DNA of 64,000 nt from JAENVU01 sp031362155. Its GTDB lineage: Bacteria; Actinomycetota; Acidimicrobiia; IMCC26256; JAENVU01. The stretch is taken from NCBI GenBank assembly GCA_031362155.1, contig JANLRZ010000185.1, forward strand, positions 1 through 64,000, written 5' to 3'. This document shows positions 47,905 to 56,225 of the stretch, piece by piece (the first letter of the stretch is position 1; the number at the start of each line of letters is the position of its first letter). The notes beneath the pieces were generated by a model. The model was given only the letters and a program-made list of their open reading frames with translations, did not search any database and was not told the origin of the DNA. The translations under genes were made by a program, and so were the position numbers.

Positions 47905-49020
47905 ATGACATCGGACGCAATCGAGAGTCGTGCCGCGTACGACGATCTGCTCGCGGCGTTGGCTGAGGTGGCCGACCAGTTCGCTGGTGAGCTGTGGGGT
48001 ATCGCCGGACCGGAGGACACTGCCGGTTCCCTGCGGGCGATCGCCCACTTGCTGGAATCCGGCCTCGTCGGACACTTCGAGGATGACCCGGCGACGCCGG
48101 TGTTTCGCGAAATCGGCTCGTCGACGCGCAAGGTGATGGGTGACAACGCCGACGCGATCTACTACGACACGGCGATCAGTCACGCGAACGCGTATCGGGT
48201 CACCGGGAACGTGGCCGGTGCGATCTACACCTCGTTCACCATCGAGGAGGGCGGAGGCGACGGTGCCTTCCCCGAGCGTACGGCCGACGTGCTGAACGAC
48301 AGCCAGTTCGACGTCGCCGCCGACGGGACCTACGAGATCTACCTCGGCGGCCCCCGACGTGACCGCAACTGGATGGAACTCACCCCGGCCGCCACACGCA
48401 TCACGACCCGGCACTATTGGGAACAGATTTGGTCGCCGGGTGTCGCGCCGGTCCCCGACGTTGCGTTGGCCATCGAGGTCGTGGGCGAATCGAGTGCGCC
48501 ACCGCGACCGAGTGACGCGTCGGTCGCCGCGGGGTTCCGTCGAGTCGCCAACTATGTGCGGTCCCGGTCGATCGGCATGGGACCACCGGCGGATCGGATC
48601 CAGCCCTCGTTCGTGTCACAGGAACTCAACTCGTTCCCGGCGCCGGTGCCGCCGCAGGATCACCCGCTCGCGGCGATGGATGCGGCCTACAGCATGGCGC
48701 CCTACGTACTCGGTCCCGATGAGGCGCTCGTGATGACCATGCGGTGGCCGGAGTGTCGGTGCGCCAATGTCAATCTGTGGAACCGCACGCTCCAGACCTA
48801 CGACTACCTGCATCGGTCGGTCTCGCTGAATCGGGCCCAGACCCACTTCGAGGCGGATGGCAGCTTCCGGGCCGTCATCGCCCATCGCGATCCCGGCGTC
48901 CCCAACTGGATCGACACCGAAGGCCGTCCGTTCGGTCTGGTGTTTTGGCGGTTCATGCTCCCCGAGGGGCCGATCGAAACTCCGCGGGCCGAAGTCGTCC
49001 CCGTCGACTCGCTCGCCTGA
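47905..49020 (+). CDS. DUF1214-domain protein
   Basis: A 371-residue DUF1214 (DUF1254-related) protein. Typical stretches: AISHANAYRVTGNVAGAIYTSFTIEEGGG, DRNWMELTPAATRITTRHYWEQIWS and FGLVFWRFMLPEGPIETPRAEVVPVDSLA at the C-terminus. These actinobacterial proteins often cluster with sulfotransferase-like and lipid catabolic genes, as here; no enzyme activity is established. ATG 47905 has GGAGGG 4 nt upstream. It is flanked by two paralogous sulfotransferases. Confidence 0.87.
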   Translation: MTSDAIESRAAYDDLLAALAEVADQFAGELWGIAGPEDTAGSLRAIAHLLESGLVGHFEDDPATPVFREIGSSTRKVMGDNADAIYYDTAISHANAYRVTGNVAGAIYTSFTIEEGGGDGAFPERTADVLNDSQFDVAADGTYEIYLGGPRRDRNWMELTPAATRITTRHYWEQIWSPGVAPVPDVALAIEVVGESSAPPRPSDASVAAGFRRVANYVRSRSIGMGPPADRIQPSFVSQELNSFPAPVPPQDHPLAAMDAAYSMAPYVLGPDEALVMTMRWPECRCANVNLWNRTLQTYDYLHRSVSLNRAQTHFEADGSFRAVIAHRDPGVPNWIDTEGRPFGLVFWRFMLPEGPIETPRAEVVPVDSLA

Positions 49021-49037
49021 TCGGACCCACGCCCAAC

Positions 49038-49089
49038 GAACCAACGCGCGGAGCGCACCCCAGGGGGTGCGATACCGGCGCGGGTTGGG
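49038..49089. repeat. 52-nt double-hairpin repeat, copy 2
   Basis: Second copy of the element at 24226-24277 (46 of 52 identical). The outer arms CCAACGCGCG/CGCGGGTTGG are unchanged; the inner stem is 8 bp (CGCACCCC/GGGGTGCG). It lies between the DUF1214 stop and the opposing sulfotransferase stop, where it can act as a terminator. Confidence 0.8.
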
Positions 49090-49091
49090 GT

Positions 49092-50381
49092 CTATTCCTC
49101 GGTGATGCCGTAGTGGGCGACGTAGCGGGCGAAGGTCGAGCGCACGTGGTCCTCGTCGAGGCCCACGGATTCGAACGTGTAGGCGTGTTTGCCGTGCTTG
49201 CCTTGGGGCTTGGCCTCGAGATAAGCCCGAATCCGGTCGTCGTGACCGGCGGGCCATGAGAAACCGAGCCGGTCGTACACGCCGTGGAGTTGGGCCACCG
49301 GGTCGGCCATGAGGTCGAGGAAGTGTGAGTCGACGATGCGTTCGTTCGGGATCGCGCCGCTTTCACGTTGGTCGATCGCGCCGTTGAGGAACATCTCGTA
49401 GGCCAGCTCCATCATGGGTCCGGTCGCCACCGGATCGGCCGCGTCGCTGCGCATGAACCGCACGACGCTCAACAAGCTGGTGAGCGACGCGATGAACTTT
49501 CGCGGGTCGCGGTGGGTGTGAATCACGAGCGCGTCGGGATACTCACCAAAGAGTTGTGGCAGCGACGAGATGTGCGCCGGCGACTTGAGGAGCCAGCGGC
49601 GGTCGGTGCCATCCGGGGTGGCCCCTCGTGGGTCGCCGGCGTATTGGAAGGTCTGCAGCATCCGACGATGGAGTCGGTACACACGCTCCACCGCTTCCGG
49701 GTGCTCCATCTGCCAGCCCATGAAGCTCGGGGTGTCGTAGTGCATGGACCAGTACGGACCGGCGAAGTCGAAGGCAAGGAAGTGCACGCACTCACACGGC
49801 AGGTCAGCGGCCAGTTCGTGCATCGTCATGAAGTCCGGGTGAATGTCGGCCCAGAGTTCATGCTCACATTCTGCGAGCCGGCGGCGCTCGGCTCGATCCG
49901 TGGCCGGGTTGGATGTGGCGTCGGCCCGGCGGGGCAGCGGCTGGGCCGCCTCCCAGCCGAGCGGGGCGCGCAGGGCCGGGTCGAGCGCCAGCAACTCCAA
50001 CAGGATCGTGGTGCCGGTCCGGGGTGGACCGACGACGAAGAGCGGGGCGTCGATCGCTTCCTCGGCGACTGCGGGCGTGGCGTCCCAGTGCGCCTGGAGG
50101 CGGAGCCACGTTTCGACCATCGCGGTGACCTCGGCCCGAGTGAGGACGCGCCCGAGGAGGTGCAACCCGCTCTCGGTGTCGACCGACCCGACGAACGCCC
50201 GGAATGCCGTTTCCCAACCGTCCCACTCGTCGGTCGCGACGGTGTGGCGTCCCGTACTGGTCAGGGCCGCGTCGATGATCTCCTGGGCGTCCAGCGGTAT
50301 CAGGGCGCGAGGGTCGCCCACGGTCTCGCCGAACAGATTCAGTCGTCGGACCCAGTCCGGATGACGGAGTGATTCGCTCAT
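49092..50381 (-). CDS. Sulfotransferase-family protein (copy B)
   Basis: A 429-residue paralogue of the sulfotransferase at 46686. PAPS motifs: PLFVVGPPRTGTTILLELLALDPALRAP (5'-phosphosulfate loop) and ALVIHTHRDPRKFIASLTSLLSVVRF (3'-phosphate site). The LLKSPAHISSLPQLFGEYPDA segment and the C-terminal KHGKHAYTFESVGLDEDHVRSTFARYVAHYG align with copy A. About 40 extra N-terminal residues are helical. The gene is divergent from the coiled-coil gene across a 102-bp AT-richer gap with an inverted repeat. The acceptor is unknown. Confidence 0.9.
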   Translation of the reverse strand: MSESLRHPDWVRRLNLFGETVGDPRALIPLDAQEIIDAALTSTGRHTVATDEWDGWETAFRAFVGSVDTESGLHLLGRVLTRAEVTAMVETWLRLQAHWDATPAVAEEAIDAPLFVVGPPRTGTTILLELLALDPALRAPLGWEAAQPLPRRADATSNPATDRAERRRLAECEHELWADIHPDFMTMHELAADLPCECVHFLAFDFAGPYWSMHYDTPSFMGWQMEHPEAVERVYRLHRRMLQTFQYAGDPRGATPDGTDRRWLLKSPAHISSLPQLFGEYPDALVIHTHRDPRKFIASLTSLLSVVRFMRSDAADPVATGPMMELAYEMFLNGAIDQRESGAIPNERIVDSHFLDLMADPVAQLHGVYDRLGFSWPAGHDDRIRAYLEAKPQGKHGKHAYTFESVGLDEDHVRSTFARYVAHYGITEE

Positions 50382-50406
50382 GAACGGTCTTCTTTCGTGA
50401 AAACGT

Positions 50407-50424
50407 CGAAACAGTCAAGTTTCG
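50407..50424. promoter_or_regulatory. Inverted repeat between sulfotransferase and coiled-coil genes
   Basis: CGAAAC (50407-50412), 6 nt, GTTTCG (50419-50424), perfect. It is in the lower-GC divergent gap upstream of both genes, about 60 bp before the TTG at 50484 and about 25 bp from the ATG at 50381. A candidate regulator-binding site. Confidence 0.45.
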
Positions 50425-50483
50425 GGTGTTGAATCGCCGAAAGGACAAGAGCGCCCGAATCGCCGTCTGAAGGGGGTTGCGCC

Positions 50484-53195
50484 TTGACCACACCGACCCG
50501 GACCCCAGGTGTCCCGAAGCAGACGGTCGATGAGATCGCCGCGAGTCGCACGGCCCAGAAGCTACCGGCGCCACCGGTCTTTCGGCGGGAGGTCGTCGCC
50601 GTCCCGGTCGGCGGGCGCGGCAAGAAGGTCGTCGCGGATCTCGAGGCTATTGCCTTGGCCAATGCGGAGGCCGCGGAGGAGGCGCGTCGGGTGGCGCTCG
50701 CCCAGCGCAGCGCGCTGGAAGAGATCGCCGCCGGACGGATGGAAGCCGAGCGCCTCGTCGCGCACATGAAGCACGAGATGCTCGAGGCGCAGGCCGAACA
50801 CGAGCGACTGGTTGCTCAGGCCCGGTTCCGGGCCACCCAGGAAGAACGGCGTCGTCTCGGGGTGGACGTACTCGGTGGCGACGCACCGTCGAGTCCACCG
50901 TCCAGTTCGGCCCGGCGCGGCCACCCACCGACCGCGGCGGGCAATCCCGTGGCGTCACCAACCTCGACACCGGAATTCCGCACGCTGCAAACCCAGCTCG
51001 CCGAACGCGACCAAGCCGGCGAGTCGCATCGCCAACGCCTGCTCGAGGCGCTGCGCGAGCGAGATGCGGCCCGCCTCGAACTCCAACGTGTCAGCGACGC
51101 GCGCATGCATGCCGAGCGGCGCCTGGAACGGGTCACCGAGGTGCTGCATCGGGCTACCAGCGCGGGTGGGCCGCGTCCGGTCGGCGGGGACGGGGTCGAA
51201 GAGCAGCACGTTCGCGCGCTCAGGGACGAACTTGCAGTAGCGATCGCGCGTGCGAAGTCGGCCGAGGCGCGCACGAACGAACTCCGGGATGAGATCGAGT
51301 CGGTCAAGAACCAGCGGACGAGCACGTCGGAGACGCTCGAAGCGACGCGGGGCGATCTCGATCTGGCTCGCGAAGAACTGTCGGGCCTCCACGCGCGCCT
51401 GATCGGGCTCGAAGCGGCCCAGGGTGCAAGCGGTTCCGCGGGTGAGGAACTCGAAGCGGTGAATGCCCACGCCCGCGAGATCGAACGCGAAGTCGTCGAG
51501 GCCCGCGGTCGAGCGGTGGCGGCGGAGCAACGGGTCGCGGAACTCACGGCCGCACTGGCGACGACGAGCGGCCACGCAGATGAATCCGAGGCGACGATCG
51601 GGACCTTGAAGGTCGAGTTGGCCGAGGCCCGAACCGAGTCGGCGCGATCCGAAGCGAGGATGTCCGAACTTGCCGAGCAGATGGCGCGCATCGAGGCGGA
51701 TCTGGCCCTCGCCACCGCGGCCCACAACGAAGCGGAATCGCGGTTGCGGGCGACCGAAGGAGAACTCAGTTCGGTCGACGGTGCGCGGACCGAACTTGAC
51801 GAGTACGTCGCCGAACTGCGTTCCACCGTTGAACGCCACGAGGCGCGAGTCGCCGAGCTGGAACACCAACTCGACGCCGCAATCAGCGATCACGGCGCGC
51901 ATGCGATCGACCTCGAAGCGACCCACGCCGCCACCGCGGCTGAGCTGACCTCGGCGTCGGCGCGCGCGGAGCACCTCGCGGCTGAGATCACCACACGGGA
52001 CGAACGCATCCACCAGCTCGATGCCACGCTGGCGTCGACGACCGCCGAACTCGGCGAGCTGGTCGGGAGGAATGCCGAACTCGGTGGCGATTTGGCCAAC
52101 CGCGATGCCCGCATCGCGGACCTGCAGGCGCAACTCCAAGCGAGCGCTGATGCCCGGGCGTTGGTAGAGGGCGAACGCGCCGATCTGATGGCCGCGGCGA
52201 CCGCTTCAGAGGAGATGAGCACCGAACTGGAATCGCAACTCGCGGCCCTGGCCGCCGAGTTGGATGCGCGTGACGGTCGGCTGGAGGAACTCGATGCGGC
52301 GCTGACGGCAGCCGTCGCGGAGTCCTCGGCCGCCGCCGCGCAGCTCGACGAGTTGTCGGGGTTGACCGATCAGCTCGAAGCCGCATTGGCCGCGCACGCG
52401 CAGACGGAAGAGGCCCTGGCCACCGCACGGGCGGAGCGAGATGTGGCCGTGGCGCAGGCGGACTCACTCACCCTCGAGCTGGGCCAGCGGGCCACCGACA
52501 TTGCCGACGCCGAGGCCCGTCGGGAACAGCTCGAACGGGAGCTGAGCATGGTCGGCGCAGATCATGGCGATGTCGTGCAACGGCTCGACGACCTGACCGC
52601 GGAGTTGACGGGCCTGCGGGCCGAGCGGGATGCACTGAACGCGGCCCGCTCGGAGTTGACCGATCAGTGTGAAGCCATCGAGAGCGAACTTGGGGCCACT
52701 CGGGTGCGGGCCGAGGAAATGGAGATGACTCGATCAGCCGACCGGCAAGTCGCCGAGAAGGCCATCGCCGGGTTGCGAGCGAAAGCCGAGGTCGCAGCGG
52801 CCGCCCAGGCCCTGGCCGAGGAAGCGGTCGGGGAACAGCGCGCGCGACACGCCTCGGAGATGGAGCGTATGACCGCCGAGTTGGAGTCGGCGCGCCAACA
52901 GGTCGACGTGGTCGACATCGAACTCAGCCGACGGCGCGAACGCGAGGAGGACCTTCGCCACGCGCTGGCCGCGGCCGAGCGGGACCGGGCCGCCCTCGCC
53001 GAAGCACTGGCGGCCGCGACCGCGACCGGCGTCGCGCGATCGATACCGACGGCGGAGCCGCCTCCGGTCGAGGTTCGTCCCGATCCTGAGCCGGTGGTCT
53101 CGGCGTCGTCGTCGGCCCCGAACACGTCGACCCGACCCCCGTCGGATCTGCGCCGAGCGGTGTTCGCGAGCCTGACCGAACTCGCGGGCGACTAG
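50484..53195 (+). CDS. Large coiled-coil protein (cytoskeletal or scaffold-like)
   Basis: A 903-residue protein that is almost entirely predicted coiled coil from residue ~55 to ~835, with short breaks (a Ser/Pro-rich linker ~130-160, GGPRPVGGDG ~228-238). The N-terminus (MTTPTRTPGVPKQTVDEIAASRTAQKLPAPPVF) and C-terminus (PEPVVSASSSAPNTSTRPPSDLRRAVFASLTELAGD) are non-coiled and may be docking regions. There is no TM segment or ATPase motif, so it is not an SMC or Rad50 protein. It resembles FilP/crescentin/DivIVA-type scaffolds in general design only. Start TTG 50484 has AAGGGGG 7 nt before it. The stop shares CTAG with the convergent oxygenase. Confidence 0.82.
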   Translation: MTTPTRTPGVPKQTVDEIAASRTAQKLPAPPVFRREVVAVPVGGRGKKVVADLEAIALANAEAAEEARRVALAQRSALEEIAAGRMEAERLVAHMKHEMLEAQAEHERLVAQARFRATQEERRRLGVDVLGGDAPSSPPSSSARRGHPPTAAGNPVASPTSTPEFRTLQTQLAERDQAGESHRQRLLEALRERDAARLELQRVSDARMHAERRLERVTEVLHRATSAGGPRPVGGDGVEEQHVRALRDELAVAIARAKSAEARTNELRDEIESVKNQRTSTSETLEATRGDLDLAREELSGLHARLIGLEAAQGASGSAGEELEAVNAHAREIEREVVEARGRAVAAEQRVAELTAALATTSGHADESEATIGTLKVELAEARTESARSEARMSELAEQMARIEADLALATAAHNEAESRLRATEGELSSVDGARTELDEYVAELRSTVERHEARVAELEHQLDAAISDHGAHAIDLEATHAATAAELTSASARAEHLAAEITTRDERIHQLDATLASTTAELGELVGRNAELGGDLANRDARIADLQAQLQASADARALVEGERADLMAAATASEEMSTELESQLAALAAELDARDGRLEELDAALTAAVAESSAAAAQLDELSGLTDQLEAALAAHAQTEEALATARAERDVAVAQADSLTLELGQRATDIADAEARREQLERELSMVGADHGDVVQRLDDLTAELTGLRAERDALNAARSELTDQCEAIESELGATRVRAEEMEMTRSADRQVAEKAIAGLRAKAEVAAAAQALAEEAVGEQRARHASEMERMTAELESARQQVDVVDIELSRRREREEDLRHALAAAERDRAALAEALAAATATGVARSIPTAEPPPVEVRPDPEPVVSASSSAPNTSTRPPSDLRRAVFASLTELAGD

Positions 53196-54196
53196 GGGTC
53201 TTCGGATGCTGAGGGCAACACCGCCGCGCTGAGTTCGGGGAAGACCTTCGCGACCTTGGTCATGAGGTACTGGCCGTAGGTTCCGTCGAACGCGTGAACG
53301 CTGGTGCCGTCCCATCGGCGGCCGGCATCGTCGGGCGGCGGATCGCCGGATAGCGGGAGCGCGCCGACGCGTGCGTCCCAGTCGGGATCGAAGAAGAACG
53401 GGATCGAGATGCGGTCTCGATCGGTCGGCGAAACGACCCGGTGGGCTGTAGATCGATAGCGGCCGCCGGTCAGGCGATCGAGCATGTCGCCGATGTTGCA
53501 CACCAGTGCCGATGAATCGGGCGGGAGGTCGATCCAACCCCGGTCGCTGCGGACTTGGAGTCCGCCGGACGCGTCCTGCCACAGCAGCGTGAGGAATCCA
53601 TAGTCGGTGTGCTCGCCAACGCCGCGGGTAGCTCCGGGCGTGGCCGGATACTGAAAGAGCCTCAGCAACACCACCGGGTCCCGAAACCACCGGTCGTTGA
53701 GCGTGTCGGCCCCGAGTCCGAGTGCGTAGGAGATCGCTCGGGTCAGATGATGGCCGAGCGCTTCGAGCGACTGCAGGTAGGCGGACACGGCCGGACGAAG
53801 TGCCGCGGGATGGTCGGGCCAGAGGTTCGGGCCGTGCAACGGGAGTCCGTGCGCCACCCTCGGATCAGTCGGCGGCAGCTCACGGCCGAAGTAGTAGCCC
53901 TCCTTGTGGTCGGCCACGCCGGAGGTGAGCTCACCGTCGAGCGGGAACCAGCCTCGCCACGCCACCCCGCCCCGACTCATCGCGACCTGCTGCTTGTCGG
54001 CCGTCGGCGACGCGAAGAACTCGCGTGCGAGCGCGGCGACGGCTTCGCTCCGGGTCGGGTCGATCCCGTGGTTGATGACCGAGAAGAAGCCGAACTCTCG
54101 ACACGCCCGATCGATGGCCGCGGCGACCGATTCGATGTCGCAGCCGTCGAGGAGTGGCGCAACGTCGATGGTCGGGACGACAACCAGATCGTTCAC
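53192..54196 (-). CDS. 2OG-Fe(II) oxygenase (isopenicillin N synthase-like)
   Basis: A 334-residue enzyme of the isopenicillin N synthase/DIOX family. It has VPTIDVAPLL, ACREFGFFSVINHGI (both typical N-terminal), GVGEHTDYGFLTLLWQD (H-x-D), STAHRVVSPTDRDRISIPFFF (distal His and 2OG-binding Arg-x-Ser). It could act on antibiotics, gibberellin-like, or lipid substrates; nothing local decides. It is 3 bp from the phosphotransferase gene stop on the same strand; they are probably co-transcribed. The stop shares CTAG with the coiled-coil gene. Confidence 0.9.
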   Translation of the reverse strand: MNDLVVVPTIDVAPLLDGCDIESVAAAIDRACREFGFFSVINHGIDPTRSEAVAALAREFFASPTADKQQVAMSRGGVAWRGWFPLDGELTSGVADHKEGYYFGRELPPTDPRVAHGLPLHGPNLWPDHPAALRPAVSAYLQSLEALGHHLTRAISYALGLGADTLNDRWFRDPVVLLRLFQYPATPGATRGVGEHTDYGFLTLLWQDASGGLQVRSDRGWIDLPPDSSALVCNIGDMLDRLTGGRYRSTAHRVVSPTDRDRISIPFFFDPDWDARVGALPLSGDPPPDDAGRRWDGTSVHAFDGTYGQYLMTKVAKVFPELSAAVLPSASEDP

Positions 54197-54199
54197 CGG

Positions 54200-55285
54200 T
54201 CAGGAGATCATGCCGTCGAGCAGGGTACGGAACATGATGAGGTCGTCCGGGTCGTCGGGCTTGTCCATCTGGCCGTAGGCCATCCCCCGGGTACTCGTGC
54301 GGACCGACACGATCGCGAATCGCAGCGCGCCGAACACCTCGTACCAGTGCAGCGGCTGGGGCGAGTAGCCGGTCAGCCGTTCGTACTCCGCGGCCACCAC
54401 TTCCGGCGTCATGAATTCGGGCAGGCCGGGGAACTCGAACCGGGTGGCGAGGTCCTGGAAGAACCGGTGGAGGAACACCATCCAGGCGATGTCGACCTCG
54501 CGGGGCCCGACCGTGGCCATCTCCCAATCCAAGACGGCGACCGGTGTGAAGTCGCGGTAGAGCATGTTGCCGATCCGGCTGTCGCCCCAGTTCAGCACCG
54601 CCTCGGGCTCGGCGGGTCGGTTGGCGGTCAGCCAGTCGAAGGTCCGCTCGATCAGCGGATACGTCACGCCCTCCCGGGCCCACTCGTAGTAGCTGCGCTG
54701 ACCTTCGAGCTGTGCGGTCATCGCGGACCCCGACGCGTCCGGGCCGGTGATGAAACTCAGGTCGGCATTGGCGGGAGTGATCGAGTGGACTTGGCCCAGC
54801 ACCGCGACCGACGTCCGCAGGAGGGTGTCACGCTCCTCCGGCGTTGCGTCCATCACCCATCCGCCGAAGACGTAGGGCGGAACGTCTGGCGCGGCCTCGC
54901 CGTCGACCCGTTCCATCACGAGAAACGGGGTTCCCAACCAGGCGGGATCGGTCTCGAGATGACGACATATCGGTGCCGGTGCGCTCGTGCGCTCGCGGAC
55001 GAGATCCATGCATCGTTTCTGGAGGTCGAGGTCGTAGGTTTCGAACACCGGATACACGTCGGGCAGCGGTGCGAGCCGGGCGACCAGACGTTCCGCGGTG
55101 CCAACGGGCTGGACCACGGTGAAGAGCACCGTCTCGCTCGACATCCCGTTGCCGGGCTCGCCGATGTCCTCGACCCGCGTCCCGGCGCCGAAGACGTGCT
55201 CGGCCCAACGGCCCAGCGCCGGTTCGGTATCCGCGGGGTCTCGCCGCCACGGGGTGGTCATCGCCTCGGGATCAAGATCGGCCAT
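54200..55285 (-). CDS. Aminoglycoside-phosphotransferase-fold protein
   Basis: A 361-residue APH/choline-kinase-fold protein. The N lobe is DIGEPGNGMSSETVLFTVV, ERLVARLAPLPDVYPVFETYDLDLQKRCMDLV. Catalytic loop VLNWGDSRIGNMLY replaces HGD with WGD, and the metal site AVLDWEMATVGPREVDIAWMV is present. The sequence belongs to the actinobacterial branch next to acyl-CoA dehydrogenases (FadE36-type), where a small-molecule kinase role is suspected. Here it precedes the IPNS-like oxygenase by 3 bp, so the two act together or in one pathway. Confidence 0.88.
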   Translation of the reverse strand: MADLDPEAMTTPWRRDPADTEPALGRWAEHVFGAGTRVEDIGEPGNGMSSETVLFTVVQPVGTAERLVARLAPLPDVYPVFETYDLDLQKRCMDLVRERTSAPAPICRHLETDPAWLGTPFLVMERVDGEAAPDVPPYVFGGWVMDATPEERDTLLRTSVAVLGQVHSITPANADLSFITGPDASGSAMTAQLEGQRSYYEWAREGVTYPLIERTFDWLTANRPAEPEAVLNWGDSRIGNMLYRDFTPVAVLDWEMATVGPREVDIAWMVFLHRFFQDLATRFEFPGLPEFMTPEVVAAEYERLTGYSPQPLHWYEVFGALRFAIVSVRTSTRGMAYGQMDKPDDPDDLIMFRTLLDGMIS

Positions 55286-55391
55286 TGGGTTTCCTTGTCA
55301 CGTCGGGCGGATACGGTGCGGCGAGGTCGGGCGGTGGGAGCGTGGGGATCGACGTTGCCCGTCCGTCGCCGGAACGGAAGGATCGAACCCC

Positions 55392-56225
55392 ATGCTCGCT
55401 GCAACCGTGCTGGCCCTGGCGGCCGCCTTGTTGCATGCAGCCTGGAACTTACTCATCAAAACTGCCGACGATCGCGATCTGGCCGCATGGGGTCAGTACG
55501 TCTTCGGGGCGGTGGCGCTGGCACCGGTCTTGGCGTTCACCGGCCTCCCGGATCTGGCGGCCTTGCCGTTTCTGGGCGTCTCGGCGGTCGTGCACATCTT
55601 CTACGTCCGGGCGCTCGTGGCGGCGTATGTCCACGGCGATTTCTCATTGGCCTATCCGCTCGCCCGAGGAGGAGGCGCGCTCGTCGCCTCGCTCGTGGGC
55701 GTGGTCGCGCTCGGCGACGGATTGAGTGTCGGCGGCTGGCTGGCATTGCTGGTCGTGTTCGCCGGGCTGGCGTCGTTGGTACGGCCCGGGACGCCCCGGG
55801 TGGAGGTGGTGTACGCGTTGCTCACGGCGGTGCTGATCGGCACCTACACCGTGATCGATGCCGCGGGCGCCCGACACACGAGCAACGGGTTTGCCTACGG
55901 CGTGGCCCTGACCGGGATGAGTGGGCTGGCATTGTCGGTCGTCTACCTGGGCCAGGGCCGGGGGCCGGCATTCGCGGTATCGATACGCCGGGGCTGGCCT
56001 CGCCACCTCGTGTCGGGCATATTTCTGGCGACGGCCTACTCGTTGGTGCTTGTCGCGGTGCGATTCGCATCGGTCGCCTACGTCGCGACCCTGCGAGAGT
56101 CCTCGGTCGTGCTCGGAGCCGGGCTCGGTTGGTTGGTCCTGCACGAACGACTCGGCGGGCGCAGGTTGGTGTCGGCCGTGGTCGTGACCGCGGGCCTGGT
56201 GGGGCTGATCGTGGCGCAGGTCTAA
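55392..56225 (+). CDS. EamA/DMT-family transporter
   Basis: A 277-residue membrane protein with 10 predicted helices in two EamA halves (LAATVLALAAALLHAAWNLLIK ... and ALLTAVLIGTYTVIDAAGARH ...). EamA proteins export or import metabolites such as amino acids or nucleotide sugars. The second half has VLHERLGGRRLVSAVVVTAGLVGLIVAQV typical of the end of the family. ATG 55392. A weak GTTT-N16-GGATAC lies at 55289-55314. Its stop overlaps the opposite P450 stop by 4 bp. Confidence 0.87.
   Translation: MLAATVLALAAALLHAAWNLLIKTADDRDLAAWGQYVFGAVALAPVLAFTGLPDLAALPFLGVSAVVHIFYVRALVAAYVHGDFSLAYPLARGGGALVASLVGVVALGDGLSVGGWLALLVVFAGLASLVRPGTPRVEVVYALLTAVLIGTYTVIDAAGARHTSNGFAYGVALTGMSGLALSVVYLGQGRGPAFAVSIRRGWPRHLVSGIFLATAYSLVLVAVRFASVAYVATLRESSVVLGAGLGWLVLHERLGGRRLVSAVVVTAGLVGLIVAQV

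Noticed and set aside
55289..55314. Possible fourth SigF-type promoter before the EamA gene
   Set aside because: The -10 is GGATAC, one base from the consensus; chance matches of this quality are expected.
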